Positions 34,280 to 44,349 are shown, numbered from the stretch's first letter. The stretch: DNA of 47,190 nucleotides from Candidatus Oleihabitans oleiphilus (GCA_018054125.1 JAGPKD010000002.1:14186-61375), one strand, 5' to 3'. Notes: a model not told the origin generated them from the letters alone. Translations and numbers: made by a program.

Positions 34280-35620
34280 TTACTCCTCCTTTTTATCAGT
34301 TTTTTTAACAATGAGACGAAGTCCATCTAAAGCTTCTACGGTTACTTGTTCTCCTTTTTTTACAGGTTTCTCGTCTGAAGTAGTTGCCTGCCATAGTTCT
34401 CCATGAAGAAAGACTTGACCGTTAGGATTTAAATCAGTTCTGGCGGTACCAATCATTCCAATCATGCTCTCTTTACCAGCGATAGGTTTTTTCCACTGTA
34501 TTTTGATACCTTTGGTTACCGCAAAGATAAAGAATGCTGCCGTAGCAATGATCATGGTAAGAATAATACCAGTAGAAATTTTTAAGAAAGGAGCCAAGTC
34601 TTTGGTTAACATGAAAGAACCTAAGGTTAAAGAGATAACTCCACCAGCAGTTAGTAAACCAAAAGTAGGAGTATAAATTTCAAAGATAAAAAAGATAATT
34701 CCCAGAGCAATTAGTATGAAGCCTGCAAAATTAATTGGAATCATCTGAAAAGAAACAAAAGCAAGAATTAAACAGATACTACCAAATATACCGGGAAACA
34801 AAGCACCTGGATTACTAAATTCCCCCAGGATACCATAAATACCCAAGAATAAAAGGATATAAGCGATATTAGGGTTGGTGAGGGAATGAAGAAATAAATC
34901 CTTTACGGACATTTTGTATTCTATAATTTCTTTTCCTAAGGTATTTAGTTTTTTATCTCCCTCCGAAGTGGTGACTTTCACACCATCTATCATAAAAATT
35001 AATTCATCCACACTATTGGCGATAAATTCAATAATGTTATTCTCTAAAGCTTCCTGTTCGGTAATGGAGAGACTATCTCGGACAAATTTTTCAGCAATTT
35101 CCTCATTTCTATTTCTACTGTTGGCAATTGATTTGATATAGGCAGCAGCATCATTTACTATTTTTGCTTTTGTTTCTTCGTCAATTTGTCCTTCGCCCAT
35201 GGCCACTGGATGAGCTGCCCCGATATTGGTTCCAGGAGCCATAGCAGCAATATTGGCAGCCATGGTAATAAAAGCACCAGCAGAAGCAGCTCTAGCGCCC
35301 TGAGGGGCAATATAAATTACTACTGGTACTCTGGAATTCAACATTTCTTTGATAATATTGCGCATGGACTCGTCTAAACCACCGGGAGTGTCCATCTGGA
35401 TGATGACACATTCAGCCTGGTTATCATCTGCCTCTCTTATTCCTTCTATCATATATTGTGCGGTAATAGGATCAATGGTCCCTTCTACATTTAAAAGGTA
35501 AATTACCGAAGTAGGCTGAGCAAAGGTTGTGCTGGTAGAAAATATTAGGAAAGACAGCATTAGGAATACTATGAAAATATATTTTTTCCCATACTGGATT
35601 TTTTGATTTAGGAATAGCAT
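34280..35620 (-). CDS. NfeD-family membrane serine protease (ClpP class)
   Basis: A 446-residue protein of the long NfeD type. A signal peptide or TM segment (about residues 14-34) is followed by a ClpP-like protease domain with [15 protein letters not shown], the nucleophile region [11 protein letters not shown] and [10 protein letters not shown]. Four to five TM segments lie between about 245 and 370, and a C-terminal OB-fold NfeD domain ends [11 protein letters not shown]. Homologues cleave the C-terminus of slipin partners, and the slipin gene follows immediately. The start ATG is at 35620. Confidence 0.93.
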   Translation of the reverse strand: MLFLNQKIQYGKKYIFIVFLMLSFLIFSTSTTFAQPTSVIYLLNVEGTIDPITAQYMIEGIREADDNQAECVIIQMDTPGGLDESMRNIIKEMLNSRVPVVIYIAPQGARAASAGAFITMAANIAAMAPGTNIGAAHPVAMGEGQIDEETKAKIVNDAAAYIKSIANSRNRNEEIAEKFVRDSLSITEQEALENNIIEFIANSVDELIFMIDGVKVTTSEGDKKLNTLGKEIIEYKMSVKDLFLHSLTNPNIAYILLFLGIYGILGEFSNPGALFPGIFGSICLILAFVSFQMIPINFAGFILIALGIIFFIFEIYTPTFGLLTAGGVISLTLGSFMLTKDLAPFLKISTGIILTMIIATAAFFIFAVTKGIKIQWKKPIAGKESMIGMIGTARTDLNPNGQVFLHGELWQATTSDEKPVKKGEQVTVEALDGLRLIVKKTDKKEE

Positions 35621-35719
35621 AATTTTTCTTTCTTAATATATTATTTATGATAATATTATTTATTATAATTTATTATAACATAAGATTTAAATAATTTGCT
35701 GAAATCAAGGTTAAAATAG

Positions 35720-36832
35720 ATGATAGTTAACTTAAATTTTGGCCAAGAAGGGTTAATGATGCCTGGGGATTGGATGTCTATTGCCCAAAAAATACTTTCT
35801 CAGAGTGGCACCGTAATGGTTTTGGGTAAAAGTGATTCCGGTAAGACCAGTTTTATTAAAATATTAGCACAATATCTGGCCAGAAGAAATCGAAAAGTTG
35901 GTATAATTGATTTAGATATTGGGCAATCTACCCTGGGTCCTCCTGGCACCATAAGCATGGGCGTTTTGGATAAAGAGAGATTAAAAAAGAAGATTATCTC
36001 TGTTTGTTATACAGTCTTTATTGGTACTACCTCCCCTGGAAAATGTGTAGATAGATTTCTTGCGAGAGCTTATCACCTCTATTGCCTAGGCCAGAGAGAA
36101 AAAGTGGATATCCTATTAGTTGATACCACTGGATTGATTCTGGGAAGCCTGGGAGTTTATTTGAAATGTAATTTAGTTGAAAAAATTGATCCTACTATTA
36201 TAGTGGCATTACAATTTGGCCAAGAATTAGAACCAATTTTAGAAGTATTTAAATCACAATCTTCCAGGCAAATATTTCGTATCAAGCCATTTCCAAATAT
36301 CTCTGAGAAAAACTGGATTGAGAGAAAAAAAAGAAGAGAGAGGCAGTTTAAGATATATTTTAGAGACTCACTAATAACAGATATTGATTTTACTACTTTA
36401 CCAATAACAGGTATCTATTTTGATTCTAATTTTTTAGCTGATACCAAAATAGTAACCCAATTAAAGGAGAAATATCAGTTAGAGGTAATATCAGGAGATA
36501 TAATTGATAGTAAAATGATTTTAATTTTGCCAGGACCACCAACCATAATTAGTCAGGATATAATCACCGATATCAAGAAATGTTATAAACTAAAACAGAT
36601 TATTTTATTATTTCCTGATTGGTTTTCCTATCTGTTAGTCTCTTTTAATAATAAAGAAGGGCTTAGTAATGGTTTAGGAATAATCAAGGAGATTGATTTT
36701 AAACAGAAGAAGATGACCGTTTATCTACCAGCCTCTATTTCCCTTGAAAATCTGGCTCAAATTGAGATAGGTCAGCTGAAAGTTAAACCAGATGGATCAG
36801 AATTACCTTATATTGAGCCAGCGGAATATTAA
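35720..36832 (+). CDS. Clp1/Grc3-like polynucleotide 5'-kinase
   Basis: A 370-residue P-loop protein of the Clp1/Grc3 group (CLP1_P), better known from eukaryotic and archaeal RNA processing. Walker A is LGKSDSGKTSF (about residues 36-46), followed by IIDLDIGQSTLGPPGTISM, the CLP1 lid-region-like VDRFLARAYHL and VDTTGLILGSLGVYLK. Members phosphorylate the 5'-OH of RNA or DNA. An ATG at 35756 with AGAAGGG upstream is an alternative start. The last 120 residues form a domain I do not recognise. It precedes the EamA gene by 39 bp and is divergent from the NfeD gene. Confidence 0.85.
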   Translation: MIVNLNFGQEGLMMPGDWMSIAQKILSQSGTVMVLGKSDSGKTSFIKILAQYLARRNRKVGIIDLDIGQSTLGPPGTISMGVLDKERLKKKIISVCYTVFIGTTSPGKCVDRFLARAYHLYCLGQREKVDILLVDTTGLILGSLGVYLKCNLVEKIDPTIIVALQFGQELEPILEVFKSQSSRQIFRIKPFPNISEKNWIERKKRRERQFKIYFRDSLITDIDFTTLPITGIYFDSNFLADTKIVTQLKEKYQLEVISGDIIDSKMILILPGPPTIISQDIITDIKKCYKLKQIILLFPDWFSYLLVSFNNKEGLSNGLGIIKEIDFKQKKMTVYLPASISLENLAQIEIGQLKVKPDGSELPYIEPAEY

Positions 36833-36871
36833 ATAATTATTAAAATAATTAAAGTTAGAAAGAGAAAATTT

Positions 36872-37765
36872 ATGGATAACAAAGAAAAAGAAGGTATTAT
36901 CCTGGTTATCATCTGTGTCTTTATTCATGGTAGTCAACCTATTTTAGGGAAATATGGTGTTTCTTTAGTACCACCACTTTTTTTTGCCAGCTTAACCAAT
37001 CTAATTGCAGCAGTCTTTCTTATCTTGCTTATCTTGGCAAGAAGAGAAAACATTTTTTTATTGCTAAAAGCGAGATATTTTCTTATTCTATTATCTATTG
37101 GATTTTTTGGAACCACCTTATCTAATATTCTATTTTTTTATGGAGTTAGATTAACCAGTGGTATCAATTCCGCTATTCTATTACAGATAGAACCTCTATA
37201 TGCCCTTTTGATTGGTTATCTTCTACTCAAAGAAAGAATAAACTCCAGACAAATTATTGCTACCTTGTTTATTATTTTAGGAACGATACTGGTGGTCTAT
37301 CAGGGCACCTCTAAATTGAATTGGGGTGATATTTTAGTTTTGCTAACCCCTCTCTGCTATCAAATTAGTCATTTTTTTAGCAAAAAGTTGCTGAATAAAA
37401 CTGATTTAAGTCCACTTTTTATTGCTACCGGGAGAACTTTATATGGTGGGATTTTTCTATTTTTATTAAGCCAGTTAGCCGGTATCCATGAATGGTCAAT
37501 TTTAGCTAAACATAATATGCTGAGTCTTTTTATATTTTATGGTATTGTGGTCTATGCCTTAAGTTATTTAACATTCTATGAGGCAATTAAACGAATAAAT
37601 CTGTCTAAAGCCAGTGCCATTATCTCAGTTTACCCAGCTATATCTATTCTTTTAGCCTGGTTTATTTTAAGGGAAGTTCCTGATGTATATCAATTAACTG
37701 GTTTTTTCATTATCCTGCTGGGCATTTTCCGTTTATCGCAAGTGCAAAGTGAGTTGCGTATTTAG
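36872..37765 (+). CDS. EamA (DMT) family transporter
   Basis: A 297-residue membrane protein with ten predicted TM segments in two EamA repeats. Repeat 1 ends in LLQIEPLYALLIGYLLLKERI, repeat 2 in ISVYPAISILLAWFILREVP, both the hallmark segment before the last helix of each repeat. The family exports metabolites or amino acids; the substrate cannot be told from sequence. It is probably cotranscribed with the kinase-like gene. The ORF stops 271 bp before the inositol transporter. Confidence 0.92.
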   Translation: MDNKEKEGIILVIICVFIHGSQPILGKYGVSLVPPLFFASLTNLIAAVFLILLILARRENIFLLLKARYFLILLSIGFFGTTLSNILFFYGVRLTSGINSAILLQIEPLYALLIGYLLLKERINSRQIIATLFIILGTILVVYQGTSKLNWGDILVLLTPLCYQISHFFSKKLLNKTDLSPLFIATGRTLYGGIFLFLLSQLAGIHEWSILAKHNMLSLFIFYGIVVYALSYLTFYEAIKRINLSKASAIISVYPAISILLAWFILREVPDVYQLTGFFIILLGIFRLSQVQSELRI

Positions 37766-37865
37766 ATATAATTTCTCATAATCTCATAATATTATTGTTT
37801 AATCCCAAATACGAATATCAAAGATAAGATTAATTTTCATTGCCAAAAGATGTTTTCTATGTTAA

Positions 37866-37888
37866 TATAATAAATGCAACCGATTGCA
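37866..37888 (+). promoter_or_regulatory. promoter -10 and LacI-type operator for the inositol operon
   Basis: TATAAT at 37866-37871 is followed by TGCAACCGATTGCA (37875-37888), a near-perfect palindrome with central CG as in LacI-family operators. A TTGCCA lies 20 bases before the -10. The operator covers the expected start site. The LacI-type regulator at 41990 is the likely ligand. Confidence 0.7.
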
Positions 37889-38036
37889 GAAATTTTAGCG
37901 TAAATTGGTAGGCTTGTTTTTAGCTTATTAGTAAAAAACTGGTTAGGGAGGTGATATTAAAGAAAAGAGAAGTTGAGAATTTATAAAAGTAGTTTTTTTG
38001 TTTGGTAATTTTTAAAAAATTTAAGGAGAATTAAAG

Positions 38037-39023
38037 ATGAGAAAATTTATCAGTAATAAGCAGATTTGGTTAGTGGCTTTCTTGCTAGTTTTCATTTTAG
38101 GTGCTGGAAGTATTGTTAGTGCTAAGACCTTTAATTACTATGTTGTTTCCCATGGCGGACCGGGAGATCCCTTCTGGGGAGTAGTTATGAAAGGAATGGA
38201 AGATGCAGCCGCTTTTATTACTAAGGGCACTGGTGATACCATTAATGCTACCTATTCTGGACCCGCAAAATATTCAGTGGAAGAATTAGTTAATATGCTC
38301 AACAGTGCTATTGCTACCAGACCGGATGGGATTGCGGTAACTATTACTGATCCAGCAGCAGTAGATGGACCGTTACGGAGAGCTATTGATCTGGGAATCC
38401 CTATAATTGCTATAAATGTTCCAGACCCGAGACCCAAAAATGAGGCAATTCCCTATTTATTTTATGTAGGTGGTGATGAATACCTATCTGGAAAGCGCGC
38501 TGCAGAAAGAATTTTGGCTTACAAGAAACCCACTCGTGCACTGGTAACTATTCATGAAATTGGTCATATGGGCTTAGAGTTGAGAGCTCAGGGATTTATT
38601 GAAGTAATGAATGAAGCTGGTGTGCCTGCTGAAAAATTAGCTACTTACCTCGATCCAACTCAGGCTATTGAGATATTAAAGGGTTATTTCTCTAGAAATC
38701 CAGAAACAGATGCCATTTTTACTTTGGGATCTATCGATAGTTCTTATGTCATTAGTTTCCTAAATGAGCAGGATTTGGTTGGGAAAGTAATTCACGGAGC
38801 TTTTGATGTTTCTGATGAAGTAGTAAGATCTATTCAAAAAGGAGATACCCTATTTACTATTTCTCAACAACAGTACCTGCAAGGCTATTTACCAATTCAT
38901 TTCTTTTATCTCTTAAACAATTATAATTTTTTACCAGCAAATGATATTTTAACAGGTCCAGGGTTTGTTGATGCCGATAATGTGGACAGTGTGGTAGAAC
39001 TGGTTGAACAGAAGTATTGGTAA
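38037..39023 (+). CDS. Sugar/inositol ABC transporter substrate-binding protein
   Basis: A 328-residue periplasmic-binding-protein-like (type 1) lipid-free binding protein. Residues 1-30 form a signal peptide (WLVAFLLVFILGAGSIVSA cut near ASA-like VSA). The mature part starts KTFNYYVVSHGGPGDPFWG and has RPDGIAVTITDPAAVDG, VPDPRPKN, VGGDEYLSGKRAAERIL and QQYLQGYLPIHF, the ribose-binding-type layout. The operon context makes inositol the likeliest ligand, but this is inferred. AAGGAG precedes the ATG. Confidence 0.9.
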   Translation: MRKFISNKQIWLVAFLLVFILGAGSIVSAKTFNYYVVSHGGPGDPFWGVVMKGMEDAAAFITKGTGDTINATYSGPAKYSVEELVNMLNSAIATRPDGIAVTITDPAAVDGPLRRAIDLGIPIIAINVPDPRPKNEAIPYLFYVGGDEYLSGKRAAERILAYKKPTRALVTIHEIGHMGLELRAQGFIEVMNEAGVPAEKLATYLDPTQAIEILKGYFSRNPETDAIFTLGSIDSSYVISFLNEQDLVGKVIHGAFDVSDEVVRSIQKGDTLFTISQQQYLQGYLPIHFFYLLNNYNFLPANDILTGPGFVDADNVDSVVELVEQKYW

Positions 39024-39057
39024 TTTTAAATCCTTGCTAACTATTTATTATCTGGGG

Positions 39058-39090
39058 AAAAGGCAGGAAGCTTTAATCTTCCTGCCTTTT
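39058..39090 (+). terminator. intra-operon terminator after the binding-protein gene
   Basis: A 13-bp perfect stem (AAAAGGCAGGAAG with CTTCCTGCCTTTT) in the spacer to the permease. Such hairpins commonly lower downstream transcription or stabilise the upstream mRNA, so the binding protein is made in excess. Confidence 0.85.
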
Positions 39091-39135
39091 AGCTAATTGA
39101 AAAGAAAATAGGAATTAAGAACAAGGAGAGGAATA

Positions 39136-40113
39136 ATGAATGATAGGAAATCCCTCACTTCCTTAGTAGGAAAATATTTTCGGCAACACCCGGAATGCGG
39201 TGCATTGGTTGGCTTAATTGTGGTATTTATAGGTTTTTCTTTTACTGCAACTAGATTTTTGACTGCTGATTCCTTTGCTGGTATTGTAACTGTTGCTTCA
39301 GAACTGGGTATTGTGGCAACAGGAGTAACTTTTTTAATGATTTCTGGTGAATTTGATCTCTCGGTAGGTTCAGTATTTGGATTTTCGGCAATGTTATTTG
39401 CTATTGCTGCCGTGAATGGTATTCCTCTTATAGTAGGATTATTGTTAGCCTTATTAGCGGCAGCAGGGATTGGGCTAATAAATGGTTATATTACGGTACG
39501 TTTTCAGATACCTTCTTTTATTACTACTCTTGGTGCTCTTATGTTATGGCGAGGGGTACTGTTAGCCATAACTGGTGGTTTTCCAGTACGTTTTTGGGAA
39601 TCATCTCAAATTTTAGATTTCTTAAATGGTAACTTATGGGGAGAATTTAGGGCTTCAGCTATTTGGTTTTTTGTCATCATCCTTTTACTGAATTTCATAC
39701 TTTTGCGAACCAGATATGGGAATGCCACTTATGCTACCGGTGGTAACAAGGATGCTGCTCGCCTGTTGGGAATATCTGTTGATCGAGTAAAAATTGGAAA
39801 TTTTGTCATCTGTTCAGTATTGGCTGGGTTTGCTGGTTGTATTCAATTTGCCCGCTTTTGTTCTGTTGATCCAGTAAGAGGTCAGAATATGGAGTTAGAG
39901 GCAATTGCGGCAGTGGTAGTAGGAGGTACGTTAATGACCGGGGGATACGGTAATTTAATCGGGACCTTACTGGGAGTATTATTGATAGGAATGCTTCGTT
40001 CTGGACTGGTAATGGCCGGCGCTCCAGCCTATTGGTATCAGGCCTTCGTTGGATTAATCTTAATAATTGCAGTTATCCTGAATACCTATATAAAGAGGTG
40101 GTCATTAAAATGA
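39136..40113 (+). CDS. Sugar/inositol ABC transporter permease, RbsC type
   Basis: A 325-residue permease with about nine TM segments. MISGEFDLSVGSVFGFSAML is the conserved BPD_transp_2 segment, and EAIAAVVVGGTLMTGGYGNL is the coupling region typical of RbsC/XylH. It pairs with the binding protein upstream and the ATPase, whose ATG overlaps this stop by four bases (ATGA). AGGAG precedes the ATG. Confidence 0.93.
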   Translation: MNDRKSLTSLVGKYFRQHPECGALVGLIVVFIGFSFTATRFLTADSFAGIVTVASELGIVATGVTFLMISGEFDLSVGSVFGFSAMLFAIAAVNGIPLIVGLLLALLAAAGIGLINGYITVRFQIPSFITTLGALMLWRGVLLAITGGFPVRFWESSQILDFLNGNLWGEFRASAIWFFVIILLLNFILLRTRYGNATYATGGNKDAARLLGISVDRVKIGNFVICSVLAGFAGCIQFARFCSVDPVRGQNMELEAIAAVVVGGTLMTGGYGNLIGTLLGVLLIGMLRSGLVMAGAPAYWYQAFVGLILIIAVILNTYIKRWSLK

Positions 40114-40880
40114 AAAAAAATTTCAATCTAATTGAAATGAAAGAGATTAATAAGCGTTTTGGGACTGTGATTGCCTTAAAAAATGTTAATTTTAACGTCC
40201 AGCCTCAAGAAATCGTAGGCTTGGTTGGTGATAATGGAGCTGGTAAGTCTACTTTAATAAAAATATTAACTGGTGTGTTCCCCGCTGATAGTGGAGAAAT
40301 ATATTTTGAAGGTAAACCTATTAAACTCGATTCTCCTAAAATGGCTCGAGATTTGGGAATTGAAACAGTATATCAGAATCTGGCCTTAATTGACCTGATG
40401 AGTATCGCTCGAAATTTCTTCTTAGGCCGAGAACCAGTACATCCTTGGGCTGGAGTTATTAAAGTGTTAGATAAACCAAAAATTAATAGTATCACAGAAG
40501 AGGTGCTAAAAGATATTGGTATCAAAGTTCGATCAGTGGAGGAAGAAGTAGCTATTCTTTCTGGTGGGGAAAGACAATCGGTGGCTATAGGGCGGGCAAT
40601 ATATTTTGGGGCAAAGTTACTTGTTCTGGATGAACCTACGGCAGCCTTATCAATCAAGGAATCCCATAAAGTTTTGGATTATGTTTTAGAAGCAAAAGAG
40701 AGAGGACTATCGGTTATTTTTATTACTCATAACATTTATCATGTCTATTCGGTAGCTGATCGCTTCACTATACTGGAACTTGGGGAGAAGTTAGGGGATT
40801 TTAAAAAAGATGAAGTGAGTACAGAAGATATAATCGAAGTGATACGAACAGGTCGGAAGATAGAAAAGGAAAAAACTTGA
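40110..40880 (+). CDS. Sugar/inositol ABC transporter ATPase, single domain
   Basis: A 256-residue ATPase with one nucleotide-binding domain: Walker A VGDNGAGKSTLIKIL, signature ILSGGERQSVAIGRAI, Walker B LLVLDEPTAAL and switch ITHNIYHV. Ribose-type ATPases are usually about 500 residues with two fused domains; this one is the short form, so it must dimerise. The frame continues 26 codons upstream, but the ATG at 40110 overlaps the permease stop (ATGA) and starts the conserved sequence. No second ATPase gene is near. Confidence 0.94.
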   Translation: MKKNFNLIEMKEINKRFGTVIALKNVNFNVQPQEIVGLVGDNGAGKSTLIKILTGVFPADSGEIYFEGKPIKLDSPKMARDLGIETVYQNLALIDLMSIARNFFLGREPVHPWAGVIKVLDKPKINSITEEVLKDIGIKVRSVEEEVAILSGGERQSVAIGRAIYFGAKLLVLDEPTAALSIKESHKVLDYVLEAKERGLSVIFITHNIYHVYSVADRFTILELGEKLGDFKKDEVSTEDIIEVIRTGRKIEKEKT

Positions 40881-40922
40881 ATATTTCCTTATGTAGATTA
40901 GTATTGGGGAGGTAAGCAAAAA

Positions 40923-41936
40923 ATGAAAAGAGAAATTAAGGCAGGAGTAATTGGCTTAGGTAGAATTGGTAAATTACATGTTCATAATATAATGGCTCAA
41001 ATTGATGAGGTAAAATTAGTTGGCATCTCAGATGTTTTAGAAGAATCTCTCAAAGATACTGCTGAAAAATATGAGATTCCTTTAGCAGAAAAGGATTATC
41101 GTTATTTATTGGATAATAAACAAATCGAGGCGGTAATTATTTGTTCTTCCACTGATACTCATGCCCAAATTATAAGAGAGGCGGCTCAAGCTGGCAAACA
41201 TATTTTCTGTGAAAAACCTATTGCCTTGGATAGAAATGAGATTGACCTGGCCTTAGAAGAAGTAAAGACGGCAGGGGTTAAGCTTCAAATAGGCTTTAAT
41301 CGGCGCTTTGATCCCAGTTTTAAAAAAGCCAGAGAAATGGTGAAAGAAGGTAAGATTGGCAACCCTCATCTAGTCAGGATTACCAGCCGTGACCCTGCCC
41401 CACCTCCAGTAGAATACATTAAAGTATCTGGCGGTATTTTTCTGGATATGATGATTCATGATTTTGACATGATTCGCTATCTTCTGGATGATGAGGTAAA
41501 AGAACTTATGGCGGTAGGAAGCTGTCTGGTGAATCCAGAGATTAGTAAATATAATGATATTGATACTGCCCTGGTTACTTTGCAATATAAAAATGGTGCC
41601 TGGGGAACTATTGATAATAGTAGAAAAGCTGTTTATGGTTATGACCAGCGAATTGAAGTTTTCGGGTCAGAAGGTTGCATACAGGTGGGAAACAAGAAAC
41701 CGACTGAAGTTATCTGGTATGGAGCAGAAGATACCAGAAGTGATAAACCATTATACTTCTTTTTAGAAAGGTATAATGAATCTTATCTAGCAGAAATAAA
41801 ACACTTTGCTAGCTGTATTAGAGAAGATAAACAACCTATGGTAGACGGATATGATGGCCAGATGGCTGTAATAATGGGCTATGCAGCCCGCGAATCATTA
41901 GCCAGCAGAAAATGGGTAACGGTAGCTGAAAAGTAG
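40923..41936 (+). CDS. iolG: Inositol 2-dehydrogenase-like oxidoreductase (Gfo/Idh/MocA)
   Basis: A 337-residue NAD(P)-dependent dehydrogenase. The N-terminal Rossmann motif GVIGLGRIGKLHVHNI, the catalytic lysine in FCEKPIALD, and the GGIFLDMMIHDFDMIRYLL segment carrying the catalytic Asp/His are all present. IolG oxidises myo-inositol to 2-keto-myo-inositol (scyllo-inosose). Its position between the transporter and IolM/IolN/IolO-like genes supports this over other Gfo/Idh substrates. GGGAGG lies 10 bases before the ATG. Confidence 0.85.
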   Translation: MKREIKAGVIGLGRIGKLHVHNIMAQIDEVKLVGISDVLEESLKDTAEKYEIPLAEKDYRYLLDNKQIEAVIICSSTDTHAQIIREAAQAGKHIFCEKPIALDRNEIDLALEEVKTAGVKLQIGFNRRFDPSFKKAREMVKEGKIGNPHLVRITSRDPAPPPVEYIKVSGGIFLDMMIHDFDMIRYLLDDEVKELMAVGSCLVNPEISKYNDIDTALVTLQYKNGAWGTIDNSRKAVYGYDQRIEVFGSEGCIQVGNKKPTEVIWYGAEDTRSDKPLYFFLERYNESYLAEIKHFASCIREDKQPMVDGYDGQMAVIMGYAARESLASRKWVTVAEK

Positions 41937-41989
41937 GATTAGTTTTTTTGAAATTACTTTGATTTATTCCAGTATAGGAAAATAGGAAT

Positions 41990-42991
41990 ATGAGAACAAC
42001 TATAAAAGATGTAGCGAGAGTAGCAGGAGTACATTCTTCAACCGTCTCTCGGGTAATCAATGGGAAACCATGTATCAGTCAGGAAACGGCAAAAAGAGTC
42101 TTTTCTGCTATTGAGCAACTTGATTATACACCCAATGCCCTGGCCAGGAGTCTAAAGACTAAAAAGATACAGACCTTAGCCATGCTAATTCCCGATATTT
42201 CCAATCCCTTTTTTGCTGAATTAGCCAGAGGGGTGGAAGATACAGCCAATCAATATGGATATAATGTGATTCTATGTAATACCGATGATTGTTTTGAAAA
42301 AGAAGTTACCTATTTAAAATTGCTGGCCGAAAAACGTGTGGAAGGTTTAATTGTGGCAACAGCTCAAATCAGGGATAAGAGTATCTTAGAGTTAGGGAAA
42401 ACGGGCTGTCCTTATATACTGCTTTCTCGCAACATTAAAGGTTTACAGGAAAATTCCATTTCTATTGATGATATTGCTGGCGGTTATCTTGCTACTGAGT
42501 ATCTGATTAGTTTGGGACACCGAAACATTGCTCATATCGCTGGACCTTATAATACTACAACTGCCTTAGATAGAATTAAGGGATTTAAAAAAGCATTACT
42601 CACTTACGGAGTTCCCTTTCAGAAACAGTATATTGGGGAAGGAGATTTTAGAATTAAAGGTGGATACCAGGTTATGAAACAATTTTTAGAACTTGATAAT
42701 CCTCCCACAGCTGTATTTACAGCCAATGATTTGTTAGCAGTTGGTGCCATTGAGGCGATTCGTGAGAATGATTATGATGTTCCTGCTGATATTTCTATTA
42801 TCGGATTTGATGATATTAAATTAGCTTCTTATTTCTCACCACCTCTTACTACGATTCGCCAGCCTATGGTAGAGATGGGCTCTTTAGCGATTATCAAATT
42901 ATTAGAAAGAATTGAGCATAACTTAACTCACCCTAATATACTTATAAAACCGGAATTAGTGGTGAGAAAGTCATGTCGAAGAATTAACTAA
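41990..42991 (+). CDS. LacI-family transcriptional regulator
   Basis: A 333-residue repressor-type protein. The N-terminal HTH starts TIKDVARVAGVHSSTVSRVI, the hinge helix is in PNALARSLKT, and the periplasmic-binding-like effector domain runs from IQTLAMLIPDISNPFFAELA to DDIKLASYFSPPLTTIRQP. It lies within the inositol operon, so it probably senses inositol or an intermediate and binds the operator at 37875-37888. The preceding gap has no similar palindrome. Confidence 0.94.
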   Translation: MRTTIKDVARVAGVHSSTVSRVINGKPCISQETAKRVFSAIEQLDYTPNALARSLKTKKIQTLAMLIPDISNPFFAELARGVEDTANQYGYNVILCNTDDCFEKEVTYLKLLAEKRVEGLIVATAQIRDKSILELGKTGCPYILLSRNIKGLQENSISIDDIAGGYLATEYLISLGHRNIAHIAGPYNTTTALDRIKGFKKALLTYGVPFQKQYIGEGDFRIKGGYQVMKQFLELDNPPTAVFTANDLLAVGAIEAIRENDYDVPADISIIGFDDIKLASYFSPPLTTIRQPMVEMGSLAIIKLLERIEHNLTHPNILIKPELVVRKSCRRIN

Positions 42992-43067
42992 GATGATATA
43001 AAGATAACATAAATCTTATATTTTTATAATTCCTATTTAAAATAATAAATTAAAGGAGAAGATAAAT

Positions 43068-44264
43068 ATGTCAAAAAAAATGAAGACCGTTGTTTTGGAG
43101 GCTACCTGGGATCCGAAGCCCGATTTTATACTTGGTGCTAAAGATATAGAGGGTAAGTTAACTTATTTAGGAAGTAAGGTCTGGCGGAATCCCAGGTTAA
43201 AGATTGTAGAAAAAGATATTCCAGAGATAGCCCCGACTGATGTTTTAATCAAAGTTAAGGCTTGCGGTATCTGTGGTAGTGATGTGCATATGGCTCAACC
43301 TGATGATGATGGTTATATCTGGTATCCTGGTCTTACTGCCTTCCCGGTTACCTTGGGGCACGAGTTTTCCGGAATTGTAGTTCAGGCTGGAGAGAAGGCC
43401 TTTAATAAACGGACCGGGAAAAGATATGAGGAAGGGGAGGCAGTTACTGCAGAGGAGATGTTCTGGTGCGGAACTTGCCGTCCCTGTGTAGATGGGTATC
43501 CCAATCATTGTGAAAAATTACAAGAGATTGGCTTTAGTGTTGATGGCGCCTTTGCCGAATACGTGAAGGTTGATGCCAAATATACCTGGAGTTTGGAAGA
43601 ACTTCGAAAGGTGTACCAAGGTGATGATTTATTTCTGGCCGGTAGTTTGACTGAGCCCACTTCAGTTGCTTATAATGCAGTGATTGAGCGAGGGGGTGGA
43701 ATTAGACCGGGAGATAATGTAGTTATTCTCGGTGGTGGACCAATTGGGCAGGCGGCAGTAGCAATATTAAAAAGAGCAGGAGCGGCCAGGGTAATACTTT
43801 CTGAACCTTCAGAAGACCGGGCCAAATTAGCCAGAAAAATGGGAGCTGATTATATCATTAATCCCAGTAAAGAAGATTTTACTAAACGTGTTTTGGAAAT
43901 TACTGGTGGATTAGGTGCCAAATTATATCTGGAGGCTACTGGATTACCTGATAAGGTCTGGCCGGGAATCGAACAATGTATCTGGGAAGGCAAGATGATT
44001 AACAGCACTGTGGTGATTGTAGCCAGGGCTGATAAAAAAATTCCTTTAACCGGAGAGGTTTTCCAGGTAAGAAGGGCTGAGATTGTTGGTTCGCAGGGAC
44101 ATTCTGGTCACGGCACCTTCCCTAGAGTAATCAGTTCTATGGCTACCGGTATGGATATGACTCCTCTTATTACTAAAAAGATAAAATTAGAAGAAGTTCC
44201 CGACCATATTGTATTGCTCAGGACCTGCCGGGAAGAATGTAAGATTACCTGTGTGTTTGATTGA
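43068..44264 (+). CDS. iolM: Zinc dehydrogenase, scyllo-inosose 3-dehydrogenase-like (IolM)
   Basis: A 398-residue medium-chain zinc dehydrogenase. Catalytic zinc: CGICGSDVH and LGHEFSG. Structural zinc: four cysteines in WCGTCRPCVDGYPNHC. Cofactor fold: VVILGGGPIGQAAVAILK. The length, about 45 residues above the usual form due to an N-terminal extension, matches the Thermotoga IolM (TM0412) type. There it oxidises 2-keto-inositol to a diketo-inositol, the substrate for IolN, which is encoded next. AAAGGAG precedes the ATG. Confidence 0.82.
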   Translation: MSKKMKTVVLEATWDPKPDFILGAKDIEGKLTYLGSKVWRNPRLKIVEKDIPEIAPTDVLIKVKACGICGSDVHMAQPDDDGYIWYPGLTAFPVTLGHEFSGIVVQAGEKAFNKRTGKRYEEGEAVTAEEMFWCGTCRPCVDGYPNHCEKLQEIGFSVDGAFAEYVKVDAKYTWSLEELRKVYQGDDLFLAGSLTEPTSVAYNAVIERGGGIRPGDNVVILGGGPIGQAAVAILKRAGAARVILSEPSEDRAKLARKMGADYIINPSKEDFTKRVLEITGGLGAKLYLEATGLPDKVWPGIEQCIWEGKMINSTVVIVARADKKIPLTGEVFQVRRAEIVGSQGHSGHGTFPRVISSMATGMDMTPLITKKIKLEEVPDHIVLLRTCREECKITCVFD

Positions 44265-44349
44265 TCTCTATTTTTAAAAATATTACCTATGAGTGAAATT
44301 GAAAGATATAAGATATACTTATCCTTAAGATATACAAAGGAGAAAGATA

